From Cyprinodon diabolis (taxonomy: Eukaryota > Chordata > Actinopteri > Cyprinodontiformes > Cyprinodontidae): DNA of 64,000 bases. Position 1 is the first letter of the stretch. The number at the start of each line of letters is the position of its first letter. The translations under genes were made by a program, and so were the position numbers. Shown piece after piece: positions 23,440 to 35,275 of the stretch. The stretch spans positions 12,400,875-12,464,874 of the forward strand of contig CM060072.1 of NCBI GenBank assembly GCA_030533445.1, in the 5' to 3' direction. A model generated the notes under the pieces. That model saw nothing but the letters and a program-made list of their open reading frames with translations, was not told where the DNA came from and searched no databases.

Positions 23440-25337
23440 TATATATATATGTGTGTGTGTGTGTGTGTATGTGTGTGTATATATATAAAGAAAATGATTC
23501 CATTTATTATGCTTTAAGATTTATTATTTTTAAGCTTTATGTATTATCTTTTAAGACCTATTGTCAGATTTTAAAGTATGGAAGTGAATGATTTCACCAG
23601 TGGATCCAACTTTCAGAATCTAGTTTTTCTTACCGTGGTAATCCATTTTTCTATCTTATGATAATTGTCACTATGTAAGCCTACCTGAATAGTGTCGACA
23701 CTAGATGTGTTCAACCTCCACTTATAATTCAGGATTTGGTCCTTGAAGAATTGTTTAACCTTTTTGGATAAAATAGGGACAAGAAGCAAAAAGGAAAGCT
23801 CTCAATTTGGTGTATACTATATTTCATTTGCTGTGTTTTGAAAATCGCGGGTAGAAACTGGAAAACGGAATACTTCTGACCTATTTGAAAAATAATAAAA
23901 ATATTAGATTTTTCCCCTCCTTTTTTTCTTTCTCTGCATTGTTTTTAGTCCAGGCTAGTACAGAGAGACAGCCAAGCTAGTAGTTGTCCTATTGACTGAT
24001 TCTCTCTCTTGTGCTTCTCCAAAGGTATCACAGACCTCTTATCAGCTTATCTGATCACGGTGCTCCATGCTCAGGCTGTCTAAACCAGTGAACAACTGTT
24101 GTATATCTTGGTAGGTTTATAATTGTGCCATGCTTATGAACCGAGCTGCTGTGCCCCACTTCCTTAGTTCTAGTTAGAAAAAAGGCAGCACTGTTTTAGA
24201 TCAGCTACAGCTGCATATAGAACCTTTCAGGCAAACCCATGAAGACAGTGTTGCAGTAATACATTTTACTACAGATAAATACATAAATGAGTTCTAGATC
24301 CTACTTGGACATTAGACCTTTAATTTCAAAAATGTTTTTCAATTGATAAAAGGCTGATTTAGTTACTGCCTTTAGCGTTGGTGACTAGCCTCACTAAGAA
24401 TGAATCCAGCTTTGTGTTACTGGAAAGCTAGGGTTAAACCTGACGTTTTCTCGCTAACCCAGTTCATCTGCTTCTTCTGTGGAGTTTGATAACAATCAGG
24501 CTTGTCAATCAAAAACTGGAAGTCAAAGAGAGTTTACTGTAGGACTTCCAGCATACTCGCTACTGAGGTCACCGTATAATTTCATGGAACATTTTTTAGG
24601 TGTTCCGTGTGTGTTTTTCCTAATGGCATGTTACATCCTGTTATTATGTGCTGCACTGTTTTGAGAGCATATCTACATAGCTTGCATCTTGGATCCTGAC
24701 TGATATGGTAGTCCCTGGCTTCTATTGCTTTTATGCTGAGGGTCTGCTTTTGTGCTGCTATGATTATTGCCTATGTACTTTCCAGCTTTTAGTTCAGTCA
24801 TCTGCAGCCAGCTTAATATTTGCCTAATCCTGGTTGTAAACACCATTAAGAAGCGTATCTTTCTGCTGTGGTCATCCTCTTCCCCCATGATGCTGTTTAG
24901 GATGTGCATCACCCACAGACAACTAGAGCAGGTCTGTGCAGCTTTATGATGATTGTGGGGGGGTGTCAGTTCACTCTGATTAAGAACTGGATCTAAGTTC
25001 AGTTAAAAGCCTTTTTTAACAATATTAATTCATGGTTAGAGTTCATCACCGAGACAATTTGAACATCTTCCAATAGAAAATAGTTTTCATACATGTCAAC
25101 TTTTTATACAAAAATCTCATATCATTCATCAGTTCTTCTAAAAAATTATTTTTGCAATCTTAATTTCATTTTTTTAATGATTTTTACTTGATTTGTGCTA
25201 CAAACTGTAGTTTGATGTGGTTGAAGTATCAAAAGTGTAAAAATCTTCCAGGGAAGTAAAAAGTACCATTGCAGGTTAATCTGAAAAACTACAAGTGGTC
25301 GTAATTTTTTGCTCTTTAATTAAGCTCTTTTTCTGCT
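21831..25337. other. Mostly unassigned DNA
   Basis: Nothing firm. The interval 24480-24960 has longer open frames on both strands and a texture like fish retrotransposon-derived repeats, but I cannot name a domain in it. A composite microsatellite lies at 23406-23486. Confidence 0.4.
23406..23486. repeat. (CA)n(TA)n(TG)n composite microsatellite
   Basis: CA repeats run into TA repeats and then TG repeats, so the left and right halves are complementary and can fold into one long hairpin. Confidence 0.9.
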
Positions 25338-25897
25338 TTAAAGCTGAAGTCTGTAAGTTTTCAAAAATCACTTTTTTGTCATATTGGCTAAAACTGTCCC
25401 TATGCCCAGACAGCAGTACATGTGATATGTAACCTGTGAAAAAAACTGCTTCAATTGGTCCCGCATACTGCCTGTATTTCAATCTGGAAAGAATAATTCG
25501 GGATGAGTCAAAACAACCAATCACAGCCAGAGGAGCGTCTGATGGAGTGGAAGCGTGGAAGTCATGGCGGAGCGACAGCCACCAGCGAAAGAGAAACTGC
25601 CCTTACTGCCCCTGCCGACAACTGCTTACACGCCAAACTTCGGTATAACCAGCATCTTATATCTAGCTGCTTGGAGGTGAGTGTTATCGCTCTTACCGGT
25701 TCACACTCCATGCCGCGTACGCTGCTTGGACGCTTCTGGTCGCATGCGGTAGCCGCGCAGATGCTGTGAGAGGGGTGGAGCTTGGAGGTGGGGCATGAGT
25801 GAAGCAGAGAAGGTGGGGGAGTGGTGTGAAACCTGTTTTTCTTCAAATTTTCTGTCGAAGTCTGCTCTCTTCTCAATGTTACAGACTGCAGCTTTAA
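25338..25897 (+). mobile_element. TTAA-flanked TIR element with first-exon-like core (A)
   Basis: TTAA at 25338-25341 and 25894-25897 enclose inverted ends AGCTGAAGTCTGTAA and AGCTGCAGTCTGTAA (one mismatch). TTAA duplication is the piggyBac signature, though the surrounding TTTAAAG could also be part of longer repeats. The core is CpG-rich and contains an ATG frame followed by a strong donor-like site. No transposase. Confidence 0.65.
25564..25680 (+). other. Short ATG frame with donor-like site inside TTAA element A
   Basis: The frame starts in 'GTCATGGCGGAG', reads MAERQPPAKEKLPLLPLPTT and 'AYTPNFGITSILYLAAWR' (38 codons) and runs into AG|GTGAGT at 25677, a near-perfect splice donor. That arrangement looks like a gene's first exon trapped inside the element. 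The parent protein is not recognised. It may equally be the remnant of the element's own gene. Confidence 0.4.
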
Positions 25898-25957
25898 ATG
25901 TCAGAAAAAAAATTCTACTTGCATAATTTAAAGAAATCATACTGTTATTTCTCCTAT

Positions 25958-26903
25958 AATTCAATTCAATTCATTTATATAGTTCCAATTCACAACACAT
26001 GTCATTTCAAGGCAGTTTACAGAGACATGTCAACCAGATCATACTGTGAGATTGGTTCAAAATTTTCTATCTAAGGAAGACCAGCTGATTGCATAGACTA
26101 ATTGATTGGAAGGCCAAGCATGCTTGTAGTGACAGTGGAGATGAAAACTCCCTTGTGACAGGAACAAACCTCCAGCAGAACCAGGCTCAGTGTGAGTGAC
26201 CATCTGCCCAGACCGACTGAGGTTAAATAAGACAGAAGCAGACACACAAAAATAATTAAAATACAAAAGACAAATGTCAACCAGCTCCCCAGGCGTCCCC
26301 ATCCTGGAAACACACAGCCAGGCAGATGACCTCCAAGCCAGCTCCCATGCCAGAGGATGAAAGAGAGCACATACTGTGAGGCACAGTCAGAGAAACAGGA
26401 CTGCACTGAAAAACAGGCAAAGCTCTAACATCTATAAACAAAGGTGTTAAAGGCAGCAGCACAGCTTTTTCTCACCAGGATGGTGTCACAGCCAAATAGG
26501 AAAAGACCAGATGAAGCTACTATGATTAGAAAACACAGAGAGAACATAACGTTAGAAACTGATCTAACAAATACTGCCGAATGGGAGCCTGGAGAACGAA
26601 TGAGGCAGAATATTGAAAAGGGCTTCCTGTGTCCTCCAGCAGCGTAAGCCTATAGCAGCATAACTATAGAGATAGCTCAGGATAACAATTGCCTCTCTAA
26701 CTATAAGCTTTATTAAAAAGGAAAGTTTTAAGCCTACCCTTAAAAGTAGACCGAGTGTCTGCCTCACAGACTAAAACTAGTAGTTGGTTCCGCAGGACAG
26801 CAGCCTGATAACTAAAAGATCTGCTCAGGTTCCTCTTTTAAAAATTCTTGGAACCACTAATAAAACCTTTAGATTGAGAGTGAAGTGCTCTGTTAAAAAC
26901 TTG
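25958..26903 (-). mobile_element. L2-clade LINE 3' end (c)
   Basis: Minus-strand copy of the same 3' part as fragment (b): the ATTGAATTGAA tail at 25958-25972, the 3' UTR, and the C-terminal coding remnant at 26750-26900 (around 'NQLLV.VREADT'). Homology stops near 26903. A mid-RT piece (d) in the same orientation lies 540 bases upstream, so (c) and (d) may be one LINE interrupted by other DNA. Confidence 0.8.
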
Positions 26904-27437
26904 ACGATTTATCCAGCGTGTGCTTGTCATACTAAAAAGCTGGCAAAAAAACCCTGGCATACGTTGGATAGGTTATGGGTCAGTTTTGTATATGCCTGCA
27001 TGCCAGCGCATGCTCATATGTGAACCATAAATTACAGGTAAGTTACTTGATTTTTGACATATATTAAGTGGAAGTTACTCATAAATCAAGGCATCCAGCT
27101 TATCCAAAACCTATGAGTAACTTGTGCATAACTTATACTGTACGTAACTTATCAAGAACTTATCTCCAACATATATCAACGTATTTGATGTGCTCAAGAT
27201 GACAGCTGAACGTGTTTCTAACTTAAAGCTACTGTTTAATGGTGTATTGGCAGTGCTTTGGTTTAAAAGGGGGTTTACAGGAGGAAACCTCCAGTACTCC
27301 TCCAGACTTCATCCCCATCATAGGGTGAATGAGAAGATGAGTGTGATGGATCCTCCCTGCGTTCACGTCCACGGCCACTACCAACAAACATTTTCTTTTT
27401 ATTTATTTATTCTTTTTTTTTTATCCCATGCTGTCTA
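26904..27437. other. Unassigned insert between two L2 parts
   Basis: Not L2-like. It holds repeated 'AAGTTACT'/'TAACTTAT' words at 27040-27170 and a T-rich tract at 27390-27425. Could be an inserted element; no ends identified. Confidence 0.35.
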
Positions 27438-27640
27438 ATAGTTCTACCAATTGAGAGCATATATATATAGTATAGAGAATTGGTCCTAGCACTGATCCCT
27501 GTGGTACTCCACAAGTAACCCTGGAGCATGAGGAATATTTATCATTAACCTGAACAAACTGAAATCTGTCAGAAAATATTTAAAAGAAAATAGTTGCAGA
27601 CAGAATTATCTATCAGTTTAAATTGTTACATTGCATGTCT
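27438..27640 (-). pseudogene. L2-clade RT fragment (d) with motif B
   Basis: The minus strand reads 'VTCGVPQGSVLGPILYTIYI' across 27470-27520, the highly conserved RT motif B region of L2/CR1-like LINEs, preceded by 'VNDKYSSCSR', which fits the strand just before it. The following YADD motif is missing. Confidence 0.8.
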
Positions 27641-29365
27641 TCTGTTTGCATTTTAATAATAAAAAAAAAAATATATGTAAAATGTAAAGGTTCTATTTAT
27701 AAAAGCATTCAATTACATCACTGGTAGTAGCAGTACTGTAAGTGAGCACAGGAAGAAGCCTCCCACCATGAACACCAGAGGATTGCAGGCTGTGAGCACA
27801 AGCAATCCTCTTATTTAGTATTATTATATCTGACCATTCTTAAGAGTACATGTAAAAAAATGATAATCTCATATAAATTTATATTCAATTGATACATCTT
27901 ATCTTCAGATCTGTATTTTACAGTTTAGTTCAGTTACTAATTGTGAAATGCATTCCTCTTCATACAGGGATATCCTGCTTTTATTCTTTTGGAGTACCTG
28001 ATCTATTCAGGACCTATGGATTTTTGTAAGAAAATTTTTTTCCTTTGTTCTCCTGAGATAGCCCTGCTGCATCCGGAATGTTTAAATTTGACTCCTTTCC
28101 TTAGAAGTCTGTGTTGATATGCAGTTTAGCCAAACTGTGTGCTTCTTCTTCTGGATTTAGTGCAGAGGGGAAAGTGAGTAAATAGCACAGTCTTGTGAAA
28201 TTTCCCCCCTGGATCATAATTTGGGTTGTAATGTTTTCTTTTTTTGTGTGTGTGTGTTTGTTTTAAGTAAAAAAAATATGGCAATGTTTCTGCAATAGTG
28301 TGAACATAGGAAGTGAGGTATTTGTGTTCAACCTAGAACATAAGAATAATAACAGAAGATTGAAAACCTCAAAAAAGTTACAAGAAAAACTAGCTTCAAA
28401 TTGAATATTTAGCCCCATAATACCAGGTCTGAGATACGTATTATTGACAGATATCAGAGAATGTTTATTCACAGATGTGAGACAAGAGATTTCACAAGGT
28501 AAAGTGAACAGCAGTTGCTTTAACAACTGTGGCAGCAAGCATTGCCATAGCAACATTAAACAAAAACAAACTGGAAGCAAATTAATCTTTTAAGAGTGGG
28601 ATTTTAGCACCAACATGGAAGTAGTTGAAAACAAAGCAACACAAATCTGTTTATATTTCAGACGCAAGCTGCAGTCTCAAAATTTTTTTTTATTTTTACT
28701 TCTTTTGTGATTCCTGATTCCCTTTGCATGTATTTTCATACTGATCTAAGCTGGCGTGTTCTTCATCTCAGCCCCAAGTCTCTGTCCAGCTGCCCCTGCA
28801 ATTCTTTCTTTTTCTCGACATGATTTGGGTTCTGCTGTGTTATGTAACCTTCAAATGACTGTCCGTCTCTTGATGTAATATGAATGGGTAGCTTTATGTC
28901 TAGGGGACTGTACAAAGCTTAGTGAGAACATCTGAATCTACACAGAGAGAATAAAAAGGCACATAAATGGGCAACAAAAAAAAGCTTAAAGCAAAGAAGA
29001 TACAGATAACGATTGGGAGAAATCTTAAAGACTGAGGTATAACGAGGTAGAAGAGTAGTTTAGGTTGACAGGCATTAATCTTCTTTCTTTAAAGTACACT
29101 CTTCACACCTAAGACTGAGCTGATTTGTTGGAAGGCAGTGACAACATAAACATTACTGATGTCAATAGAATATCAGACTCTTTAGCCTGCAAGGCAAATG
29201 TTGGAGCTATATTCTTTACACCTATAGATAAAAAATATAAACAATGGTTTAAATTTGGTAGTAAAATATTATGTCTCTCTCAAATGCCTTTTTCAGTGTT
29301 TTTCAGATATTACAGGATAGCAATGGAACCAAACGACCTGCTCCTCAGTTTCAATTTGCATATTT
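27641..29365. other. Unassigned DNA
   Basis: No repeat family found. The 105-residue minus frame at 28263-28580 is hydrophobic but shows no domain. Confidence 0.45.
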
Positions 29366-29530
29366 CCAAGCAATACAAGGCCTTGTCTATATAAAGCCTC
29401 AAACTCACTGTGAATCCAGACATTTGAATTGAGAAAGCTTCCTGGACGGGAAGCGAAACATCTTCAAACCTTGTAAACCAAGTCCAGTAGATTGTTTTTT
29501 TAAACTTATACGGAACAAACATTTAAAGAT
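29366..29530 (+). repeat. 'GAAGCGAAAC' retro-like tail family, uninterrupted copy
   Basis: Contains 'CAATACAAGGCCTTGTCTAT', 'CTCACTGTGAATCCAGAC', 'GGAAGCGAAACATCTTCAA' and 'AAGTCCAGTAGATTG' in order. This is the empty-site version of the copy in the tandem unit where an LTR has landed after GTATC. Class uncertain; Penelope-like is a candidate. Confidence 0.55.
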
Positions 29531-31825
29531 TTGCTTCCCACTTAACTTTTCGAAACTCTAGAAACCACAAGAAAATCAAATAAACAAAGCTACTTATGTG
29601 ATGACCTATGTCAAAATACCTAGCCTCGCCACACCTAGAGGTGACTGATGTTGCAACACTTGGTGACGATGTGCGTTGCCATAGCTTCTGGTGACTATTG
29701 ACTACGCAATGGATTACTATGGCAGGCCCGAACAATACATTAAGTGAGTGTTCAGTCTCAGTGACTGAGCCCTCCAAGGACCTAATCTACCTGGTCTGGG
29801 TCCTTCTAAGGCCATGAAAATAAGGAAGCCCTGAGTTTGGCTATGGATTCAAACTGGACAAGCCTTCTCTGGCCACCGCCGCCCCTCACTCAGCCTATGA
29901 CACACAAAGCAGTCAAAGAATACATACCAAACTTCTTACTACTGGTCTGTGTGCTAATTAAGTTTTTGACAAGCTTCAGCAAAAGCACTGTTTTTGCAGA
30001 TATCAGATTTGTATTCCCCAAACTGCAGACATATTGGAATCTGTTCTTAAATGTCAGCCAAACCCACCTGCACAAGGACTGATAAAAACTTTCAATAAAC
30101 CAAACATTACCCACTCTTTTCCTTTGGGTACGGAGAAGCTGGTTTGCTTAGACTCGCAATGAATCATGGGATACCCAAGGCTACGGAGGATACACCATGC
30201 CCGTCCTTCAAAATGGGCAAAAAGAAGGCTGCATTTTGGCCGCATCGCAAGGAATCTTCCATTCTGAACAGGCAACGGTGCCATGCTATGACAAATCTGG
30301 CTTTCGGAGAACAAAGCAGCAAGATCCAAACACACCAAAAGAGTCTTTTCTGTCCACAAAAGAATATTAGGTGCCTCCATGCAATGGGGCATGAGATGTT
30401 CCCTTGCATTTTTATTGCAGCAACCAATGACTAAATATCTGCAGTAAACTAGGATAAATATTAGCTTCAGAATTTGTTTTTGTGACTTCAAATGACATTT
30501 GGAAAGCAGCAGCTTAATAAAACTCAACTTGTCAGTGATATTTGTGCAGCCATTGTGCAATCCTCTTGTTCAATCTCTTGTTTCACCAAGCTTGACAAAA
30601 TGAAACTCTGTACTGACCATGTTGGGCCTGTTATTAATCCAGTGTGACATTTGGCAAAACAAGATTTTAGTGAAAGCAGGATTACTTTTCAATTCTTTAG
30701 ATGCCTTGTAGTCTGTCTTCCTCTGAGTGTAGTTTCTTCTTGCTTTGGTTTGGAGAAGCCTCTGCGGACTTAACAGTGCTCTTTTGGAGAAAGCATTAAC
30801 ATTTATATGAAAACATGAGTCTATTGTTTGACATGCGATAAATTGGGTATTTTGCCTTTTTTTTTTGGCTAAATCATTTAATAATTAAAAAAAGAGTCCA
30901 CTGGCTGACATTCAGCATGCCTCAAGACTAAAATAAATGAACACAATTCCCATTATTAGTTTGTTTTTCAGAATTTATTGTTGGTTGTTTGGTTTGTTTG
31001 GGCTGGCAGCTGTTTGAGGGAGTGGGTTTAGGATGCTTGAGGGATGGCGGTGGATAGGGAGCGTGTGGGGTATATGTCAAGCCTGCTTAGGAGGCTCAAC
31101 GTCGATGGCAGCGGGCAATTTAAAAGTCTTACTGTTGATAAATACATTGTAAGAAGAATGTGAGCGAGAACAAACACAAAATCCCAAGGCAAGGAAAATG
31201 CAATAAATCATATGGATAAATCCAGCAGCTGACCGCTAGGGAGCACTAATAAACTGAACCCAACATGGCCTCTCTCTTGGTTTTTTTTTCTTTGTATGGG
31301 CCCTCTTACTTGTTCTGTATTTTTTCTCTCTCTCTGCTCCTTTACTGTTTGTGTCTTTGTCCCCCTGCTCAATTCTGCACACACAAACTGCACAAACAAA
31401 CAGTGCCTGGTCCTGTTATGAATTAATCAGTGCTAGGGAGCTCTGTATTTGAACATCTACCCTTAAATGGTGGTTGGGGTTTGTTGTGTAACTGCTTCTG
31501 AAAGATGGATGCTGAGAAAATATTTGTCACCATAAAACTATATTGTTTGTAATTCCTTGGTTGACCTTACATTATCAGATTTTGAAAGGAGGTTAGGAAT
31601 ATTTAGAGGAATGTCTTAAGATTACTGTTTTTTTCTTTTTGTCTTGAAGTCTGAACCATTTAATATTAACTAATTTCAAACTTGAAAAAGTACCTTTCAG
31701 TGAGCAGAACTTGAGGTTGTATCCCCTTTCTTATATTCATTTTCACATATAAAAAATGCATCTTTGCATAGATTTTAACCATAAATTTTTACCTAATATT
31801 ACAGAAAATAATAATAATATGAGAC
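29531..31825. other. Unassigned DNA with one long open frame
   Basis: No known family. The minus frame at 30054-30560 (168 codons) is the longest frame in the window outside mobile elements; overlapping frames of 96 (plus, 30144-30434) and 87 codons (minus) are open over the same GC-richer block. No domain is recognised. Confidence 0.35.
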
Positions 31826-31882
31826 AGACTGGCAACCAGGGTATGCTCCCCCGCGACCCTGACAGAAAAAGCGAGATATAGA
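31826..31882 (-). repeat. Short LINE-tail-like repeat
   Basis: 'CGCGACCCTGACAGAAAAAG' preceded by 'CTGGCAACCAGGGTATG' is the inverted form of the familiar fish tail repeat also seen at 16228-16500. Confidence 0.5.
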
Positions 31883-31884
31883 TG

Positions 31885-32350
31885 CCTTATTGGACATTCA
31901 AAGTCCCTTTACATTTCAAACGTAAAAATCAAGAATACAGGCAAATACTTTAAAAAGTAGAATAAATTAAAACATAATTAAAGTGAAACAGTTTAAGTAA
32001 GTTTAAAAAGGTGAGTTTTGAGCTCAGATTTAAAAAGGGGCATTGAATTATTTTTAACAAGATCAGGTAGGGGTGAGTTCAAGAGCAGGGGGGCAGAGCG
32101 GATAAAGACTTGTTTCCCCTTGGTAATAAGTGGTGTAGAGGGAACAGTGAGATAAATGGAAGAAGAGGATATGAGGGTGCGGATGCGTGTGACCACATGG
32201 GAGATGGAAGCCAATGCAGCTGCTGGAGAACAGGTGTGATGTGATGGGTTGGGGGAATGAGTGGAATGATACAAGCAGCAGAGGTTAGGATCTGTTGTAA
32301 TCATGAAGTTCTTTGTGTAAAACCAAAAAGGAGGAAATTGCATTAGCCTA
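31885..32350 (-). pseudogene. L2-type LINE C-terminal fragment (e)
   Basis: The minus-strand frame ends 'LFKSELKTHLFKLT' and upstream has 'KQVFIRSAPLLLNSPLPDLV', the standard C-terminal end of L2/CR1-like ORF2 ('AP.LWNSLP...FKS.LKTHLF'). It is a different subfamily from fragments b and c. A 116-codon frame is open but its N-terminal half is out of register with the family, so it is not functional. Confidence 0.75.
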
Positions 32351-33223
32351 GGACGGAAGTGGCCAAACTATGGGCAAGAAGAGCAGTGGAGTGACTTGAA
32401 AGAGAAGGACGGAGACTGTTTGTGTTACGAAGGTGCAGCAGTAGTGAGAAGACCGGATAATGGTATTACCCTAGGAGGAAAGGCAAAGAATGCTGCTCTA
32501 ATTCCATATCAATTTTAAACTTAAGATAAATCTGATAGCATAACTTCTAAAAATAATTGAATCAATTGGAGGCCCTCAAACAGCATTTAAATTCTATTAC
32601 AATATCTTAAAGGAAAAAAAAATGTTTCACACAACAGTGGATTCTACACCTTGAACCAATGTTCATTTACAGTAATATTTTAAAATACACCTAATATTTA
32701 GACTGACATAAATTATTTTTTCAATATACCAGCACACATGGAACATTGAAAGATAGAATATAATATGACATCAGCTTCAGGTTTTCTTAAGGAAAAGCAT
32801 CAGGTTAAGAAATACATCTAACTCTTCAAAAATGAAAAAGAAAAACAAAGATGAGAAATATTTCTCCTATTGACGAGAAAGAAAAAGGAACACCCACTGA
32901 GGAAATGGATGAATAACTTTACCACTTTTTCCTTTCACTACATGAGCGTTTTTGCAGCGGTTATTTCTTTCTTACCCCCTTCCTTTCCTGACCTCCCCAA
33001 CCTGAAAGGTGTGTCGGTTTGCTGTATCTGATCTTCTTTCACACCGGGGTTCCTTTGTCAGTGGCTGTTCTTACTCACACTATCGAACCAAACCTCAGGC
33101 AGGTGAGGATGATTTGTCAGATATGCTATCAGATGCTTACATCTTAGAGAAACCATAGAGTCATGAAAAATGTATCTTGCTCTGAGTTAGGATGATGTTA
33201 GTGCCTGAGGAGTAGGTAAAAAA
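32351..33223. other. Unassigned DNA
   Basis: Nothing recognised. Confidence 0.5.
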
Positions 33224-33225
33224 TA

Positions 33226-34473
33226 CACTATATTGCCAAAAGTATTTGCTCACCCATCCAAATTATTGGAATCAGGTGTTCCAATCACTTCCATGGCCAC
33301 AGGTGTATAAATTCAAGCACCTAGGCATGCAGACTGTTTTTACAAACATTTGTGAAAGAATGGGTCGCTCTCAGGAGCTCAGTGAATTCCAGCGTGGAAC
33401 TGTGATAGGATGCCACCTGTGCAACAAATCCAGTCGTGAAATTTCCTCGCTCCTAAATATTCCACAGTCAACTGTCAGCTGTATTATAAGAAAATGGAAG
33501 TGTTTGGGAACGACAGCAACTCAGCCACGAAGTGGTAGGCCACGTAAACTGACGGAGCGGGGTCAGCGGATGCTGAAGCGCATAGTGCGAAGAGGTCGCC
33601 AACTTTCTGCAGAGTCAATCACTACAGACCTCCAAACTTCATGTGGCCTTCAGATTAGCTCAAGAACAGTGCGCAGAGAGCTTCATGGAATGGGTTTCCA
33701 TGGTCGAGCAGCTGCATCCAAGCCATACATAACCAAGTGCAATGCAAAGCGTCGGATGCGGTGGTGTAAAGCACGCCGCCACTGGACTCTAGAGCAGTGG
33801 AGACGCGTTCTCTGGAGTGACGAATCGCGCTTCTCCATCTGGCAATCTGATGGACGGGTCTGGGTTTGGCGGTTGCCAGGAGAACGGTACTTGTCTGACT
33901 GCATTGTGCCAAGTGTAAAGTTTGATGGAGGGGGGATTATGGTGTGGGGTTGTTTTTCAGGAGCTGGGCTTGGCCCCTTAGTTCCAGTGAAAGGAACTCT
34001 GAATGCTTCAGCATACCAAGACATTTTGGACAATTCCATGCTCCCAACTTTGTGGGAACAGTTTGGAGCTGGCCCCTTCCTCTTCCAACATGACTGTGCA
34101 CCAGTGCACAAAGCAAGGTCCATAAAGACATGGATGACAGAGTCTGGTGTGGATGAACTTGACTGGCCTGCACAGAGTCCTGACCTCAACCCGATAGAAC
34201 ACCTTTGGGATGAATTAGAGCGGAGACTGAGAGCCAGGCCTTCTCGTCCAACATCAGTGTGCGACCTCACAAATGCGCTTCTGGAAGAATGGTCAAAAAT
34301 TCCCATAAACACACTCCTAAACCTTGTGGACAGCCTTCCCAGAAGAGTTGAAGCTGTTCTAGCTGCAAAGGGTGGACCGACGTCATATTGAACCCTATGG
34401 ATTAGGAACGGGATGTCACTTAAGCTCATATGTGAGTCAAGGCAGGTGAGCAAATACTTTTGGCAATATAGTG
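33226..34473 (+). mobile_element. Complete Tc1/mariner transposon
   Basis: TA dinucleotides (33224-33225 and 34474-34475) flank identical 29-bp inverted repeats at 33226-33254 and 34445-34473, which begin CACTATATTGCCAAAAG. The 1248-bp element contains one uninterrupted transposase gene. Length, TA target and arrangement are those of Tc1 elements. Identical ends and an open gene argue for a young insertion. Confidence 0.95.
33360..34391 (+). CDS. Tc1-family DD34E transposase, intact
   Basis: This 343-residue protein cuts and pastes the surrounding element at TA sites in the nucleus. I start it at [10 protein letters not shown] rather than at the upstream in-frame ATG (33246), because that one lies inside the terminal repeat and 343 residues is the family norm. 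Residues about 5-50 are a helix-turn-helix that binds the ends; GRPRK at 59-63 is an AT-hook-like linker; residues 85-120 form the second DNA-binding part. Catalytic residues are Asp154 (LWSDESRF), Asp245 ([10 protein letters not shown]) and Glu280 (SPDLNPIE); 34 residues separate the last two, giving DD34E. A Gly-rich GGGIMVWG segment is at 190-197. No stop or frameshift is seen. Activity depends on individual substitutions that cannot be judged by eye. Confidence 0.95.
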   Translation: MGRSQELSEFQRGTVIGCHLCNKSSREISSLLNIPQSTVSCIIRKWKCLGTTATQPRSGRPRKLTERGQRMLKRIVRRGRQLSAESITTDLQTSCGLQISSRTVRRELHGMGFHGRAAASKPYITKCNAKRRMRWCKARRHWTLEQWRRVLWSDESRFSIWQSDGRVWVWRLPGERYLSDCIVPSVKFDGGGIMVWGCFSGAGLGPLVPVKGTLNASAYQDILDNSMLPTLWEQFGAGPFLFQHDCAPVHKARSIKTWMTESGVDELDWPAQSPDLNPIEHLWDELERRLRARPSRPTSVCDLTNALLEEWSKIPINTLLNLVDSLPRRVEAVLAAKGGPTSY

Positions 34474-34475
34474 TA

Positions 34476-34937
34476 TGTACAGGAAGATTTGGACAAATAT
34501 TTTGTTCAAAAACACAGGAAGTTTCTAATTACATTTTGTTTTTTAAGTGAAAATCATATATATTTCTTTCATTTTAGTAAAATCAAGCACTCTTGGATGG
34601 CCTGTTTCAAATTACTCAAACACATAAAGAATGTACAGATTTAGATTAAAATGTATCCCATCTTTGAGTGCATCACCTTGCTTAATGTTATGATTTCTCA
34701 ATACAAATCCAAAAACAAATCGCCTATTGTGTTAATTCCTCTTTTTATCCACTGTTGGACCTCATTTACTGTATGTTGACTTGTGTTTTACATAGTTTTT
34801 GTAATTATGTTTGCTATTTTCCCTAAATTTTAAGGGAACAGGTAAAAACATTTTCTTTTTATTTAATCTTTTTGCAAATGCCCAGTTTGCAAAAACGGAA
34901 ACATGTAAAGAAATAATTTCTTTTAATACTTTTAAAA
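34476..34937. other. Unassigned DNA
   Basis: Nothing recognised. Confidence 0.5.
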
Positions 34938-35275
34938 AGTGAGGAGCTCGGTCATTCGGGAGAGGCTCACAGTAGAGCCGGTTCTCCTCCACATCGAGAG
35001 GAGTCAGTTGAGGTGGCTCGGACATCTTCTTCGGATGCCCCCTGGACGCCTCCCTCGGGAGGTGTTCCAGGCATGTCTCACCGGTAGGAGGCCCAGGGGA
35101 CGACCCAGGACACGCTGGAGAGACTATGTCTCTCGGCTGGCCTGGGAGCGCCTAGGGCTTCCCCCAACAGAGCTGGAGGAGGTGTCTGCGGAGAGGGAAG
35201 TCTGGGAGTCTCTGCTTAGTCTGCTGCCCCCGCAACCCGGTTCCGGATAAAGCGGGAGACGACGAGTACGAGTAC
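34938..35275 (+). pseudogene. Non-LTR retrotransposon ORF2 C-terminal fragment
   Basis: The plus frame to 35250 reads 'ERSQLRWLGHLLRMPPGRLP', 'GRRPRGRPRTRWRDYVSRLA' and 'EREVWESLLSLLPP', a very widespread C-terminal end of a fish LINE ORF2, followed by 'GGATAAAGCGGGAGACGACG' tail DNA. Only about 100 codons are present and they are 5'-truncated, as typical for incomplete reverse transcription. The segment is far more GC-rich than the flanks, marking its edges. The exact LINE clade is not certain. Confidence 0.75.

Noticed and set aside
33655..34453. 256-codon and other minus-strand frames over the Tc1 transposase
   Set aside because: They are shadows of the real transposase on the plus strand; no family motif.
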